Assembly (NCBI RefSeq): GCF_021729015.1
Contig: NZ_JAJQQZ010000001.1
Span: 1,240,001-1,304,000 of the forward strand
Length of the DNA: 64,000 nt
From: Halobacterium rubrum
Lineage (GTDB): Archaea; Halobacteriota; Halobacteria; Halobacteriales; Halobacteriaceae
Reading direction: 5' to 3'
Below the pieces are notes generated by a model. The model ran no database searches, was not told where the DNA came from, and saw only the letters and a program-made list of their open reading frames with translations. Shown in pieces: positions 8,178 through 16,302 of this stretch. The translations under genes and the position numbers were made by a program. Position 1 is the first letter of the stretch, and every line of letters starts with the position of its first letter.

Positions 8178-9404
8178 GTGACCCACGACGGCACCGCTGC
8201 AAGTGGCGAACGAAGGGGCGACAGGAACGAGGACGCGCCGAGTCGGGATGCCGACCTCGCACTCGCCGCGCGCGTCGACGCCCCGCGAGACACCTACGAG
8301 TTCGAGACCGCAGCAGGCGTCTGTTCGCCCGACGAGTTCCGGGCCGCAGAGCTGGCGCTCGTCGAGGTACTCTGGGGACGTGACCTGGGCCGGCTCCTGG
8401 TCGTGGAGGGTAACTACGGCGTTCCGGCGGTGGTGCTGGCCGACGCCGCCGCGGCGGTGGCCGTGACCGAATCCAGCGCTCGAGCGGCCGGGCTCTGCGA
8501 GGCAAATGCCGCCCGGAATGGTGTCGGCGGAGCCGTTCATGTCGCGAACGTTGCCGAGCTCTGGGGGAGAGATTCTGGTAGCGGCGCTGACCGGGCTCGA
8601 AGCGGTGACGTCGACGTGGCCGCGTACGCGCCGAAGTCCTACACCCCACTGCCCGTGGCGAAACAGCGACTGGTGGGCGCGCTGGCGTGCCTGCGTCCGG
8701 GCGGCCAGCTATTCGTGGCGGCCCGCGAGCGAAGCGGGCTCGGGAGATTCGCCGACGTGCTCGGCGACCTCGCCGGGAGTGTCGAGACGGCCGCCGAAGT
8801 GGGGGACTGCTCGGTGCTGGTCGCGTCTCGGCCCGCCTCCGGGTTGCTGGACGACCGCTCGTTCGTCGAGCCGCGGCGGCTGTCCGCGACGGTCGGGGGT
8901 GTCGACCTCTCGCTCGTGTCCGTGCCCGGCGTGTTCGCCGCGGGCAGGCTGGACCACGGCACTCGGTTGCTGCTGGAAACGGCCGACGTCGCGGACGGCG
9001 ACCGCGTGCTCGACCTCTGCTGTGGCTACGGTGCAGCGGGCGTCTGGGCCGGGAGTGCGGCCGACTGCTCGGTGACACTGACCGACGACGACCGCGTGGC
9101 GACCCGGTGTGCCGAGTGCAGTCTCTCCGCCTCGGGAGTCGACGGCGAGGTGGTGACGGCCGACGGCACTGCCGGCGTGAAGAACCAGCGTTTCGACACC
9201 GTGCTCTGCAATCCGCCGACGCACGCCGGCGACGCGGTCCTCCGGGAGCTGTTCGACGGCGCCCGACGCGTGCTGGTCGACAGCGGGACGCTGTGGGTTG
9301 TCCACCACGACGCGCTCGACCTCGACCCACACCTGTCGGTGTTCCAGCGAGTGCAGGTCGCCGCGAGGGGCGAGGAGCACGTCGTTCTCCGGGCCACCAG
9401 GTAG
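8178..9404 (+). CDS. RsmC-like two-domain SAM methyltransferase
   Basis: A 408-aa protein with two tandem Rossmann methyltransferase-like halves, as in 16S rRNA (guanine-N2)-methyltransferase RsmC. The N-terminal half (LLVVEGNYGVPAVVLAD) has degenerate SAM motifs. The C-terminal half has motif I VLDLCCGYGAAGVWAG and motif IV CNPPTH, typical of N2-guanine MTases acting on rRNA. The start is GTG at 8178 (VTHDG). A GTG further up (8145) would add 11 residues. The exact RNA target cannot be told. It ends just before tRNA-Ser on the opposite strand. Confidence 0.8.
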   Translation: MTHDGTAASGERRGDRNEDAPSRDADLALAARVDAPRDTYEFETAAGVCSPDEFRAAELALVEVLWGRDLGRLLVVEGNYGVPAVVLADAAAAVAVTESSARAAGLCEANAARNGVGGAVHVANVAELWGRDSGSGADRARSGDVDVAAYAPKSYTPLPVAKQRLVGALACLRPGGQLFVAARERSGLGRFADVLGDLAGSVETAAEVGDCSVLVASRPASGLLDDRSFVEPRRLSATVGGVDLSLVSVPGVFAAGRLDHGTRLLLETADVADGDRVLDLCCGYGAAGVWAGSAADCSVTLTDDDRVATRCAECSLSASGVDGEVVTADGTAGVKNQRFDTVLCNPPTHAGDAVLRELFDGARRVLVDSGTLWVVHHDALDLDPHLSVFQRVQVAARGEEHVVLRATR

Positions 9405-9444
9405 CCGTGGGGGTGGCGGACTAGAGAGTCAGCGTCGGAAGAAG

Positions 9445-9527
9445 CGGTGAGGCTGGGATTCGAACCCAGGAGGCATGACGCCACCGGTTTTCAAGACCGG
9501 CGCAATAGGCCGCTCTGCCACCTCACC
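9445..9527 (-). tRNA. tRNA-Ser (anticodon TGA)
   Basis: The minus strand has acceptor GGTGAGG/CCTCACC and anticodon stem CCGGT/ACCGG with loop CTTGAAA (anticodon TGA). The variable arm is long, as in class II tRNAs. The T arm is CTGGG TTCGAAT CCCAG, and the discriminator is G, typical of archaeal tRNA-Ser. Confidence 0.96.
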
Positions 9528-9583
9528 GTGCGGGAGGAGGTTGGACAGGGTGAGGGTTGAAACTGTCGTTGTGCGGGAGACGT

Positions 9584-9612
9584 GGCCCCCACCCCGGATT
9601 TCGAGTGTTCTG
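9584..9612 (-). repeat. ORB-like repeat L1
   Basis: Minus strand begins CAGAACACTCGAAATCC and runs into GGGGTGGGGGCC. It shares the 14-mer CAGAACACTCGAAA (inverted) with the copies at 11177 and 11312. Confidence 0.8.
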
Positions 9613-9645
9613 TCCCGGCGGTGGGAGGCCTGGGCGGGAAGGTGG

Positions 9646-9675
9646 GGACGGCCACCCCGATTTGCAAGTGTTCTT
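9646..9675 (-). repeat. ORB-like repeat L2
   Basis: Minus strand begins AAGAACACTTGCAAATC, followed by GGGGTGGCC. It pairs best with the copy at 11239, which has the same ACACTTGCA variant. Confidence 0.78.
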
Positions 9676-9837
9676 GGTGAACGACTGTCGGGTGAGTCGG
9701 GAGAGATAGCCGGATACAAACGACGCCGCCGCGAACTCGCGACTGACTGCGTGTAAAGGCTCTTTCTGGGGGTGTTCTCCGGTCACGACAGCCCGCCGAA
9801 AAGGAGAGAACTCCCGAAACAGCCGAAACTCCAGAAC

Positions 9838-9850
9838 CAAACTATTATTG
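9838..9850 (+). promoter_or_regulatory. TATA-like promoter of orc1/cdc6
   Basis: AACTATTATTG is an AT-rich island about 28-38 nt before the ATG at 9878. It is inside the repeat-bounded origin, so initiator binding could also affect this promoter (inference). Confidence 0.55.
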
Positions 9851-9877
9851 TGGGGTGGCTGGAAGGTAGCCGTAGCG

Positions 9878-11071
9878 ATGAAGACGCCGTTCCGGGACCG
9901 CGTCGAGCTGTTCGCGAACAAGGATGTCCTCAAGGACCACTACGAGCCGGAGGAGATCCTCGAACGCGACGAAGAGATCGACCAGTACGCCAACGCGCTC
10001 CAGGACGTCGTCGACGGCTGGGAGCCCGACAACGTCTTCGTCTACGGGAAGACCGGCGTCGGGAAGACCGCCGTCACCCGGTACATGATGGACGCCCTGG
10101 AGTACGAGGCAGAAGACCGGGACGGCGTCGACAGCGTCGCGAGCGTCGAAGTGAACTGCCACCACCACCCGTCGTCGTACCAGGCGGCGATCGCGCTCGT
10201 GAACGAGCTCCGCGCGGACACCGACCGAGACCCACTGACCACGGGGCTCTCGACGTCGGACGTGCTGAACGCGCTGTTCGACGAAATCGAGGAGCGCGAA
10301 GGGACAGTGCTCATCGTCCTCGACGAGATCGACAACCTCGGCGACGACGACATGCTGCTGTACCAGCTCCCGCGCGCGAAGACGAACGGCAACATCGAGG
10401 ACTCGCAGGTCGCGGTCGTCGGCATCTCGAACGACTACACGTTCCGCAACGACCTCTCGCCGAAGGTCCAGGACACGCTCTGCGAGCGCGAGATCAAGTT
10501 TCCGCCGTACGACGCGAACGAACTCGTCACGATTCTCGACGACCGCGCCGACCGCGCGCTCAGCGACGGTGTGCTCGACGAGGGAGTCATCCCGCAGTGC
10601 GCCGCGCTCGCTGCTCGCGACCGCGGGAGTGCGCGGCAGGCCATCGACCTCCTGCGGGAGTCCGTGAACGTCGCCATCGAGGACGAGCGCGAGACCGTCA
10701 GCGAGGCGGACGTGGACACGGCGGTCGAGCGCGTGGAGCGGGGGCGCATCAAAGACTCCATCAAGGACCTCACGACCCACGGCCAGTACGTCCTGCTGGC
10801 TGTCACCCAGACGGCCGTCGCAGGCGACACGCCCGTCCGTGCGAAAGAGCTCTACGAGGTGTACGAGGACGTCGCCGCCGAGTACGCCTCGGAGCCGCTC
10901 AGCCAGCGCAGCGTCCACGACCACCTCAACGACCTCTCGATGCTGGGGTTCCTCCGCCAGCACGACCGCAACTACGGCCGCGGCGGCGGCCAGTTCTTCG
11001 AGTACGAACTCGACGTCGACGCCGCGATGGTCCAGGAAGCCATCGCGGACGCCGACGACCCTGTGGCCTGA
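9878..11071 (+). CDS. orc1: Orc1/Cdc6 replication initiator
   Basis: An AAA+ origin-binding protein of 397 aa that recognises ORB repeats and starts chromosome replication. Walker A is FVYGKTGVGKTAVTRYMM (about residues 54-71), and Walker B is VLIVLDEIDNLGD. Sensor 1 is VVGISNDYTFRN and sensor 2 is RDRGSARQAIDLLR. The C-terminal winged helix (about 290-385) contains YASEPLSQRSVHDHLNDLSMLGFL. The ATG at 9878 starts MKTPFRDRVELF, a usual beginning for haloarchaeal Orc proteins. The extra ten residues upstream overlap the promoter and were rejected. Its ORB-like repeats on both sides suggest it serves this origin. Confidence 0.95.
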   Translation: MKTPFRDRVELFANKDVLKDHYEPEEILERDEEIDQYANALQDVVDGWEPDNVFVYGKTGVGKTAVTRYMMDALEYEAEDRDGVDSVASVEVNCHHHPSSYQAAIALVNELRADTDRDPLTTGLSTSDVLNALFDEIEEREGTVLIVLDEIDNLGDDDMLLYQLPRAKTNGNIEDSQVAVVGISNDYTFRNDLSPKVQDTLCEREIKFPPYDANELVTILDDRADRALSDGVLDEGVIPQCAALAARDRGSARQAIDLLRESVNVAIEDERETVSEADVDTAVERVERGRIKDSIKDLTTHGQYVLLAVTQTAVAGDTPVRAKELYEVYEDVAAEYASEPLSQRSVHDHLNDLSMLGFLRQHDRNYGRGGGQFFEYELDVDAAMVQEAIADADDPVA

Positions 11072-11176
11072 CCACTCCGACCGGTTCTCCTGCTCTCCTA
11101 CCCGACTTCCGTATGTCGACACTCCTGCTCGACTGTCGTGCGTTCACAGTCTCGCCCAACTGCCGTGCGTCCACAG

Positions 11177-11205
11177 CAGAACACTCGAAAGATGGGGGTG
11201 GGCCG
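11177..11205 (+). repeat. ORB-like repeat R1
   Basis: CAGAACACTCGAAAGAT then GGGGGTGGGCCG, on the plus strand about 105 bp after orc1. Opposite in orientation to L1 and L2. Confidence 0.8.
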
Positions 11206-11238
11206 CTCCCGCAGGTCCGTCCCTCCACACCGCTCTCC

Positions 11239-11268
11239 GAGAACACTTGCAGAGTGGGGTGCCCCCGG
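11239..11268 (+). repeat. ORB-like repeat R3 (variant type)
   Basis: GAGAACACTTGCAGAG then TGGGGTGCCCCCGG. It shares the ACACTTGCA variant with L2, so the two variants are placed on opposite sides. Confidence 0.72.
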
Positions 11269-11311
11269 AACCACCGGGTGCGCGCTCGTCGGCCAGTGGC
11301 GTCTCCGCCAG

Positions 11312-11341
11312 CAGAACACTCGAAATTCGGGGCCGGGGTGG
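11312..11341 (+). repeat. ORB-like repeat R2
   Basis: CAGAACACTCGAAATTC followed by GGGGCCGGGGTGG. This is the outermost right copy and shares 15 bases with L1. Confidence 0.8.
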
Positions 11342-11372
11342 TGTGCTCTCCCGCCCAGCCACCTCGATTGCT

Positions 11373-12146
11373 CTACTCCAGTGTGAGCGTCGGTTCGCTG
11401 CTGTCCCCGTCTCCGCCTTCGACGCGGAGGCCGAGGTCCTCCACGAGCGCCGTCGTGTACGCCGGGACCAGCCGGCTCGCGGCCCGGCGCGCCCGGAGTT
11501 CCGACACGAGCGTCCGGAGGGCGCCAGCCGACTCTACCCGACGGCGTCCCGGGAGGAAGTCCACGTCGTGGCCGGCGTCGACGGCTCGCGCGTTCAGGTT
11601 CTCGAGCGCCGGCGCCGACAGCGCGTTCTCGAAGTCGACGGGTTCGGTGAACCCAGCGAAGTAGATGTCGCCGTCGTCGGCGGGCCCGAGCACGACCTCG
11701 CTGCGGCGGAGCTTCATCGCGGCGCTGTCGACGTCCTTCCGGAGCAGCGTCGGCGCGTCGGGCTCCAGGACGGCAGCGGACTGCACGCCCTCGGTCTCCA
11801 GCAGGTGCGTGACCGTGTTCCCGACGCGCGCCGAGCGGGACGACCCGACCTGCACCTCCACGCGGACGTCCTCCAGCTGGTCGTCGTCGAGGACGTCCGC
11901 CACGAGCGCCCGCACTTCGGCTTCGGCATCGGCGCCCGCGGGAACGTGCTCGTCGGGGAGCTGGTCGTCACTGCGGTAGTTCACGAGCAGGTCGCCGCCG
12001 CTCTCGGCGACGGCGAGCAGGAGGTCCGACACCATCGCCTCGTAGAGCCGGGTCGCCTCGGCGGCGGACAGCGGCGTCTCGGCGGGGAGGTCGGGCAACA
12101 CGAGTCCGTCACGCGGCGGGTCCACCAGTACGGCGACGACGGTCAT
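11373..12146 (-). CDS. DUF2064-like conserved protein next to the origin
   Basis: A 257-aa soluble protein. It begins MTVVAVLVDPPRDGLVLPDL and has ATRLYEAMVSDLLLAVAESG then VRVEVQVGSSRSARVGNTVTHLL. The order resembles DUF2064, a group related to GT-A glycosyltransferases, but the usual DxD metal site is not evident to me. The stop codon is 32 bp from the last ORB-like repeat, so the gene is transcribed toward the origin. The ATG at 12146 was chosen. An upstream ATG (12254) adds 36 unconserved residues. No function can be given, and the closeness to orc1 may or may not be meaningful. Confidence 0.75.
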   Translation of the reverse strand: MTVVAVLVDPPRDGLVLPDLPAETPLSAAEATRLYEAMVSDLLLAVAESGGDLLVNYRSDDQLPDEHVPAGADAEAEVRALVADVLDDDQLEDVRVEVQVGSSRSARVGNTVTHLLETEGVQSAAVLEPDAPTLLRKDVDSAAMKLRRSEVVLGPADDGDIYFAGFTEPVDFENALSAPALENLNARAVDAGHDVDFLPGRRRVESAGALRTLVSELRARRAASRLVPAYTTALVEDLGLRVEGGDGDSSEPTLTLE

Positions 12147-12250
12147 ACCTCGCAGTCCGTGCTCCCGTGGCTTGAACGGCGTGGTACGGAACGGCACCTG
12201 CTCGACCCCCGACCTCGCTGACTCCAACCCCGCTGACTCGTTCGGACCAC

Positions 12251-12370
12251 CCACGACCCCTGTTCGCGTCCCGCGGTCTCACAGCCACCGTTCGCATCCC
12301 CAGAAGTCCTACAGCCACCGTTCGCATCCCCAGAAGCCCTACAGCCACCGTTCGCGTCCCGGGGGTCTAA
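12251..12370 (+). repeat. 30-bp tandem repeat, two near-identical and two degenerate units
   Basis: Units begin at 12251 (degenerate), 12281, 12311 and 12341. The two central copies differ at one base. The core is ACAGCCACCGTTCGCATCCC followed by CAGAAGTCCT. The fourth unit ends in GGGGGTCTAA, which forms part of the TATA-like box of the next gene. No spacers vary between units, so this is not a CRISPR array. Confidence 0.88.
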
Positions 12371-12375
12371 GTTCA
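12366..12375 (+). promoter_or_regulatory. TATA-like promoter overlapping the last tandem repeat unit
   Basis: TCTAAGTTCA is centred about 30 nt before the ATG at 12400. It starts within the fourth 30-bp unit, so the repeat array lies immediately upstream of the basal promoter. Confidence 0.45.
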
Positions 12376-12399
12376 CAGCCGCCGCAGTCCAGCCCGTCC

Positions 12400-12612
12400 A
12401 TGCCATCCGAGAGACTGCTCGGCACGCTCGCCGCTGCCGCTGCGATTCTCACCATCGCCGTCGGCGTCGGCGGCGCGCTCGCGTCCACACCGGCACTGGC
12501 GTCGTCGCTGCCACAGACCGTGACAGCAGCACTGGTCGCCCTCCTCGTCGTCGCCGTCGTGCTCACCGGCGTCACCGGCGCGGGCGGCACAGACCGCACC
12601 CCGTACTGGTAG
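12400..12612 (+). CDS. small two-helix membrane protein
   Basis: A 70-aa protein with two hydrophobic stretches: LLGTLAAAAAILTIAVGVGGALA (residues 6-28) and VTAALVALLVVAVVLTGVTG (about 41-60). The first could instead be a signal anchor. The C-terminal tail GGTDRTPYW is short and polar. No family is recognised. It is expressed from its own promoter beside a 30-bp repeat array and is convergent with the uracil-DNA glycosylase gene. Codon use is like that of its neighbours, so I take it as real. Confidence 0.65.
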   Translation: MPSERLLGTLAAAAAILTIAVGVGGALASTPALASSLPQTVTAALVALLVVAVVLTGVTGAGGTDRTPYW

Positions 12613-12659
12613 GTCCCGGAATCACCGTAGAGAACACCTCTACACGCTGCGCTCGCCAG

Positions 12660-13292
12660 CTACCGGTTCCGCCGCCCCTTCGTCTGGCGGTAGTCGGTGT
12701 CCCGGAACTCGAGGAAGAAGTCGATCCACGCCTCGGTCTGCTCGTCGGTCTGCTCCCGCGGGTGGACCATCGGTACGAGCTCGAATCCACGCCCGCGGAC
12801 CGTCGACGCGTGCAGGTCCTCGACGTCCATGCTCTCCGCCGGCTTCGTCGTGTACTCTTCGCCGAGTTCGGTGAGCGCGCGCTGCCCGATCGGCACCAGC
12901 ACCTCGGGGTTGATCATCCGGACGTCGGCGTTGAGGTACGGCTCGCACTCCCGGACCTCCCCGTCGGTGGCCGCACGGTCGGGGTGCCGGCACCGGGTGA
13001 GGTACGTCACGTACGCGTTCTCCAGCTCCGGTTCGGTGCTCGACGGCAGCGAGTAGTTCAGGCCGACACTTCCCAGGATGTGCTGGAAGCGTTCGCCCGC
13101 CTCGTCGCCGACGAGGGGCACGCCCGCGTCCTCGCTGGCGGCGCTCGGCGACTCGGCGACGAACACGAAGTCCGCGCCGACGTCGCCGTAGCCGTGGACG
13201 ACGCGCTCGCGCTGGTCGCAGAGGCCGGGACAGTTCCGGCAGTCCTCGTCCATCCCGTAGGGGTTCTGCCGGGTCTCCTGTTCGGCGTCCAT
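12660..13292 (-). CDS. uracil-DNA glycosylase family protein (family 4/5-like)
   Basis: Removes uracil from DNA in base-excision repair. Length is 210 aa. The N-terminal CRNCPGLCDQR supplies Cys residues of the kind that hold the Fe-S cluster in thermophile-type UDGs. FVFVAESPSAASEDAGVPLVGDEAG is the catalytic-loop motif (GExPG in relatives, here AESPS). YVTYLTRCRHPD, the adjacent strand, carries a further Cys. MVHPRE near the C-terminus matches the HP-containing leucine-loop motif. The altered GExPG makes substrate range uncertain. The ATG at 13292 was chosen because the residues before it are antisense to another region. Confidence 0.85.
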   Translation of the reverse strand: MDAEQETRQNPYGMDEDCRNCPGLCDQRERVVHGYGDVGADFVFVAESPSAASEDAGVPLVGDEAGERFQHILGSVGLNYSLPSSTEPELENAYVTYLTRCRHPDRAATDGEVRECEPYLNADVRMINPEVLVPIGQRALTELGEEYTTKPAESMDVEDLHASTVRGRGFELVPMVHPREQTDEQTEAWIDFFLEFRDTDYRQTKGRRNR

Positions 13293-13359
13293 CGACCGGC
13301 ACTCGGGACGCCACCGGGAAAGCAACTTCGCTGACGAACGCTCCCCGCGAGTGAAACTC

Positions 13360-14544
13360 CTACTCGTTCCGGGGGCTGCTCGGGTGGTAGTCGGTGTCGT
13401 ACTCGCCGGGCTGGCCGTCCAGCCGGTCGGGGTTGATGCGGCCACCCAGCAGCATGAAGTCCAGAATCGTGCAGTACAGCATCGCCTCGACGACCGGCAC
13501 CGCTCGCGGCGGCAGCGACGGGTCGTGCCGGCCGGTCACGGTGACCTCCTTCTCCTCGCCGGTCTCCCAGTCGACCGTCTCTTGGGTCTTCGGAATCGAC
13601 GTCGGCGCGTGCCACGACGCCTCGCCGTAGATGGGTTCGCCGGTCGTGATGCCGCCCTGGAGGCCGCCGTGGTCGTTGCCCTCCGGAATCGGGTCGCCCT
13701 CGTCGGCGACGATTTCCTCCTCGTCACCCTCCGCAAACGTCCAGTCCTCGTTGCGCTGCTTGCCTGCCACGGAGCGGGCCTCCCGACCCAGGCCAAACTC
13801 GACGCTCGTCGTCGCGGGAATCGAGAACATCGCCTGCCCGAGACGTGCGGGCACGCCGTCGAATCTCGGCGCGCCGAGCCCCCTCGGAACCCCACGAGCT
13901 TCGAAGTAGATGGACCCGCCGATCGAGTCGCCGCGCTCCTGGTAGTCGTCGATGAGGTCCCGCATCTCCTCGGCGGTCTCGGGGTCGGCACACCGCACTT
14001 CGTTCTCCTCGCTATGCTCGAGCATCTCCTCGAAGGAGACGTCCGGCGCTTCGACGTCCCCGATCTGGTTGACGTGAGCCTTGACCTGCACGTCGTGGTC
14101 GGATTGCTCGAGCACCGCCTTCGCCACCGCGCCCGCAGCCACCCAGTTCACGGTCTCGCGGGCCGACGACCGGCCGCCGCCGCCCCAGTTCCGGGTCCCG
14201 AACTTCGCGGAGTACGTGTAGTCGCCGTGCGAGGGACGGGGCGCCGTCACGAACGGCTCGTACTTCCCGGACTGAGCGTCCTTGTTCTCGATGGTCATCC
14301 CGAGCGGCGTCCCGGTCGTGTAGCCGTCCTGGAGCCCGGACTGGATGGAGACCTCGTCGGGTTCGCCCCGGGAGGTCGTGATCATCGACTGACCGGGCTT
14401 CCGCCGGTCGAGCTCCCGCTGGACCGTCTCCTCGTCGAGTGCCACGCCAGCCGGACACCCCGACACCACGACGCCCATCCCGGCACCGTGGCTCTCGCCG
14501 TACGTCGTCACTTCGAAGAGGCGACCGAACCGATTGCCGTTCAT
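13360..14544 (-). CDS. aroC: chorismate synthase
   Basis: Last step of the shikimate pathway, converting 5-enolpyruvylshikimate 3-phosphate to chorismate with reduced FMN. The protein is 394 aa. Conserved blocks are FEVTTYGESHGAGMGVVVSG at the N-terminus, RRKPGQSMITTSRGEPDE, RSSARETVNWVAAGAVAKA and the C-terminal RHDPSLPPRAVPVVEAM. NDHGGLQGGITTGEPI is the usual GGI(S/T)xG site. It is alone in its unit and faces no other aro gene, although aroA, tyrA-like, aroK and aroQ lie within 18 kb. The start is the ATG at 14544. Confidence 0.97.
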   Translation of the reverse strand: MNGNRFGRLFEVTTYGESHGAGMGVVVSGCPAGVALDEETVQRELDRRKPGQSMITTSRGEPDEVSIQSGLQDGYTTGTPLGMTIENKDAQSGKYEPFVTAPRPSHGDYTYSAKFGTRNWGGGGRSSARETVNWVAAGAVAKAVLEQSDHDVQVKAHVNQIGDVEAPDVSFEEMLEHSEENEVRCADPETAEEMRDLIDDYQERGDSIGGSIYFEARGVPRGLGAPRFDGVPARLGQAMFSIPATTSVEFGLGREARSVAGKQRNEDWTFAEGDEEEIVADEGDPIPEGNDHGGLQGGITTGEPIYGEASWHAPTSIPKTQETVDWETGEEKEVTVTGRHDPSLPPRAVPVVEAMLYCTILDFMLLGGRINPDRLDGQPGEYDTDYHPSSPRNE

Positions 14545-14699
14545 TGTCTGAGGATACGGCGCGAGGGGCTTATGACTTGCAGTCCGTGCAACGGACACCG
14601 CCGGCAGTTCGGACCGGGTGGTGCCGCCCGGTCGCCACGCTGGGAGACGGAGGCGACGGACGTCCGGTCCGACTCGGTGGCTCCAGTCAGACTCAGTTG

Positions 14700-16163
14700 C
14701 TACCGCTGGGGGTCCTCGCGTTCGCTCTGGCCGCCGTTCTCGCCGCCGTCGTCGCGTACCGTGAACGATTCGTCGTACGGTGCTGCTCTGGCGCCCGAGA
14801 ACTCGAAGCGTGCGCCGCCGCTGTCGCTGTCGGTGACGGTCGGTGTCCAGTCGTGGGCGGCGGCGATGTCGGCGACGATGTTCAGGCCGAGCCCGCTCCC
14901 GACGTCCTCGGTCGTCCAGCCCAGTTCGAAGACCGACTCGCGGTCCTCGGGCGGAATCCCGGGGCCGTCGTCCTCGACGAAGAACCCGCTGTCCGTGACG
15001 CCGACCCGCACGGTCACGTTCTCGCCGCCGTGCTCGATGGCGTTCCGGTAGAGGTTCTCGAAGAGGTGGCTGAACCGCTCCTCGTCGGCGTACACGATGC
15101 CCGGCGCAACGATGTCGAGGCTGGCGCTGTCGGTGGCGACGTTCGCCCAGCACTGGGCCGCGAACTCGCCGACGTCGATGGCGTCGACGGTCTCGATGTC
15201 GGAGCCGGTTCGAACCATCGTCAGCGCCTCCTCGATGATCTCCCGCATCCGGTCGTGGGCGGACTCGACGGCGCGCAGCCGGTCGGTGTCGCCGGTCTCC
15301 ATGGCGAGCTCGACGTTCCCCTCGGCGACGTTCAGTGGGTTGCGGAGGTCGTGGGACAGCACCTGTGCGACGCGCTCGAGGCGGTCGATCTGCCGGTTCA
15401 GTTCGCGCTCGTACTCGCGTCGCTCGGAGACGTCCCGCAGCATCGCCAGCACCACGCCGTCGTCGACCACGTTGACGCGCTGGGCGCTCACCTCCACCGG
15501 CACCCGGTCGCCGTCGTCGGTGACGACGAGGATGTCGTCGCCGTTCTCGAAGCGGGAGCTCCGCACGCGCTCGCCCGGGTCCAGCGAGAAGAGGTCGACG
15601 TACCGGCCGTTCGGCCCCTCCGGGAAGACGTCGCTGTAGTGGCGGCCGACGAGGTCGTCTTCGGGTTCGCCGACGAGTGCTGCTGCGGCGCGGTTCGCTT
15701 CCAGGACCTCGCCGTCGTCGACGGCGACGACGAACGCGGCGTCGGGCGCGGTGTCGAGGAGCGTCCGGTACTTCCGGCGCAGCGACTGCTGCTCGCTGAC
15801 GTCGCGCACCGCGGCGATTGCGGCAGCACTCTCGCCGCTCTCGCTCTCGACGGGGCTGAGACTGATGTCGACGGGGAACGTCGACCCGTCCTTCCGGCGA
15901 GCCTGCAGTTCGAGTCCGGCACCCATCGGACGTGACTCGGAGTCCTCGAAGTAGGCGTCGACGAGGGACGCGTGGTCGTCGACGTCGTTGGGGACGAGGA
16001 CGCCGACCGACGAGCCGACGAGTTCCTCGGGCTCGTAGCCGAAGAGGTCTCGCACCCGGTCGTTCGCGCGCCGGATGCGGCTGTCTTCGTCGACGACGAG
16101 GATGGCATCGGGTCCTTCGTCGAACAGCGAGGCCAGTCGCTCGGTTTCGGGGTACTCGGACAT
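14700..16163 (-). CDS. PAS-PAS sensor histidine kinase
   Basis: A soluble 487-aa kinase. The first PAS runs from about residue 8 (FDEGPDAILVVDEDSRIRRAND) and the second from about 134 (LLDTAPDAAFVVAVDDGEVLE), each with a PAC-like segment. The dimerisation and phosphoacceptor site is VLSHDLRNPLNVAEGNVELA. The ATP site has LYRNAIEHGG, VEDDGPGIPPEDRESVFELG and GSGLGLNIV. The TATA-like minus-strand GAATAGTTATC (16201-16211) is only about 10-18 nt before the ATG at 16193. The ATG at 16163 (MSEYPET) therefore fits better as the start. No response regulator is adjacent. Confidence 0.88.
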   Translation of the reverse strand: MSEYPETERLASLFDEGPDAILVVDEDSRIRRANDRVRDLFGYEPEELVGSSVGVLVPNDVDDHASLVDAYFEDSESRPMGAGLELQARRKDGSTFPVDISLSPVESESGESAAAIAAVRDVSEQQSLRRKYRTLLDTAPDAAFVVAVDDGEVLEANRAAAALVGEPEDDLVGRHYSDVFPEGPNGRYVDLFSLDPGERVRSSRFENGDDILVVTDDGDRVPVEVSAQRVNVVDDGVVLAMLRDVSERREYERELNRQIDRLERVAQVLSHDLRNPLNVAEGNVELAMETGDTDRLRAVESAHDRMREIIEEALTMVRTGSDIETVDAIDVGEFAAQCWANVATDSASLDIVAPGIVYADEERFSHLFENLYRNAIEHGGENVTVRVGVTDSGFFVEDDGPGIPPEDRESVFELGWTTEDVGSGLGLNIVADIAAAHDWTPTVTDSDSGGARFEFSGARAAPYDESFTVRDDGGENGGQSEREDPQR

Positions 16164-16302
16164 CGAACGGTAGTCGGCATCGAGTACGGTCATCCGCGGG
16201 ATAACTATTCCCTTCAGTCCCGGTGTGTGGAAGGGTCCCGGACGCGGCCAGTCGGGCGGCCGGGGAGTCTCGGACTGGCTGCAGAGACGCCGGCGTCGTT
16301 GG

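Larger units (their letters stand above)
9584..11341. other. probable chromosomal replication origin (oriC) around orc1/cdc6
   Basis: An orc1/cdc6 gene is flanked on both sides by copies of a G-rich-tailed repeat (AGAACACTYG...GGGGTG). Two copies read leftward upstream of the gene and three read rightward downstream. Archaeal origins usually lie next to orc1/cdc6 and carry inverted ORB elements with a G-rich end, so the layout fits. The upstream space (9528-9877) also has an AT-rich stretch near 9836-9850 that overlaps the orc1 promoter and could unwind. Origin activity is inferred from architecture only. Confidence 0.8.

Noticed and set aside
7933-8181. A plus-strand frame rich in His and Gln
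   Set aside because: The composition follows the CACCAC-like tract. No conservation sign and the methyltransferase start overlaps it.
11072-11176. A gene between orc1 and the right repeats
   Set aside because: Frames here are short and have no motif. I see only a plausible terminator or origin DNA.
12251-12370. CRISPR array
   Set aside because: The units are contiguous with no unique spacers and no cas genes are nearby.
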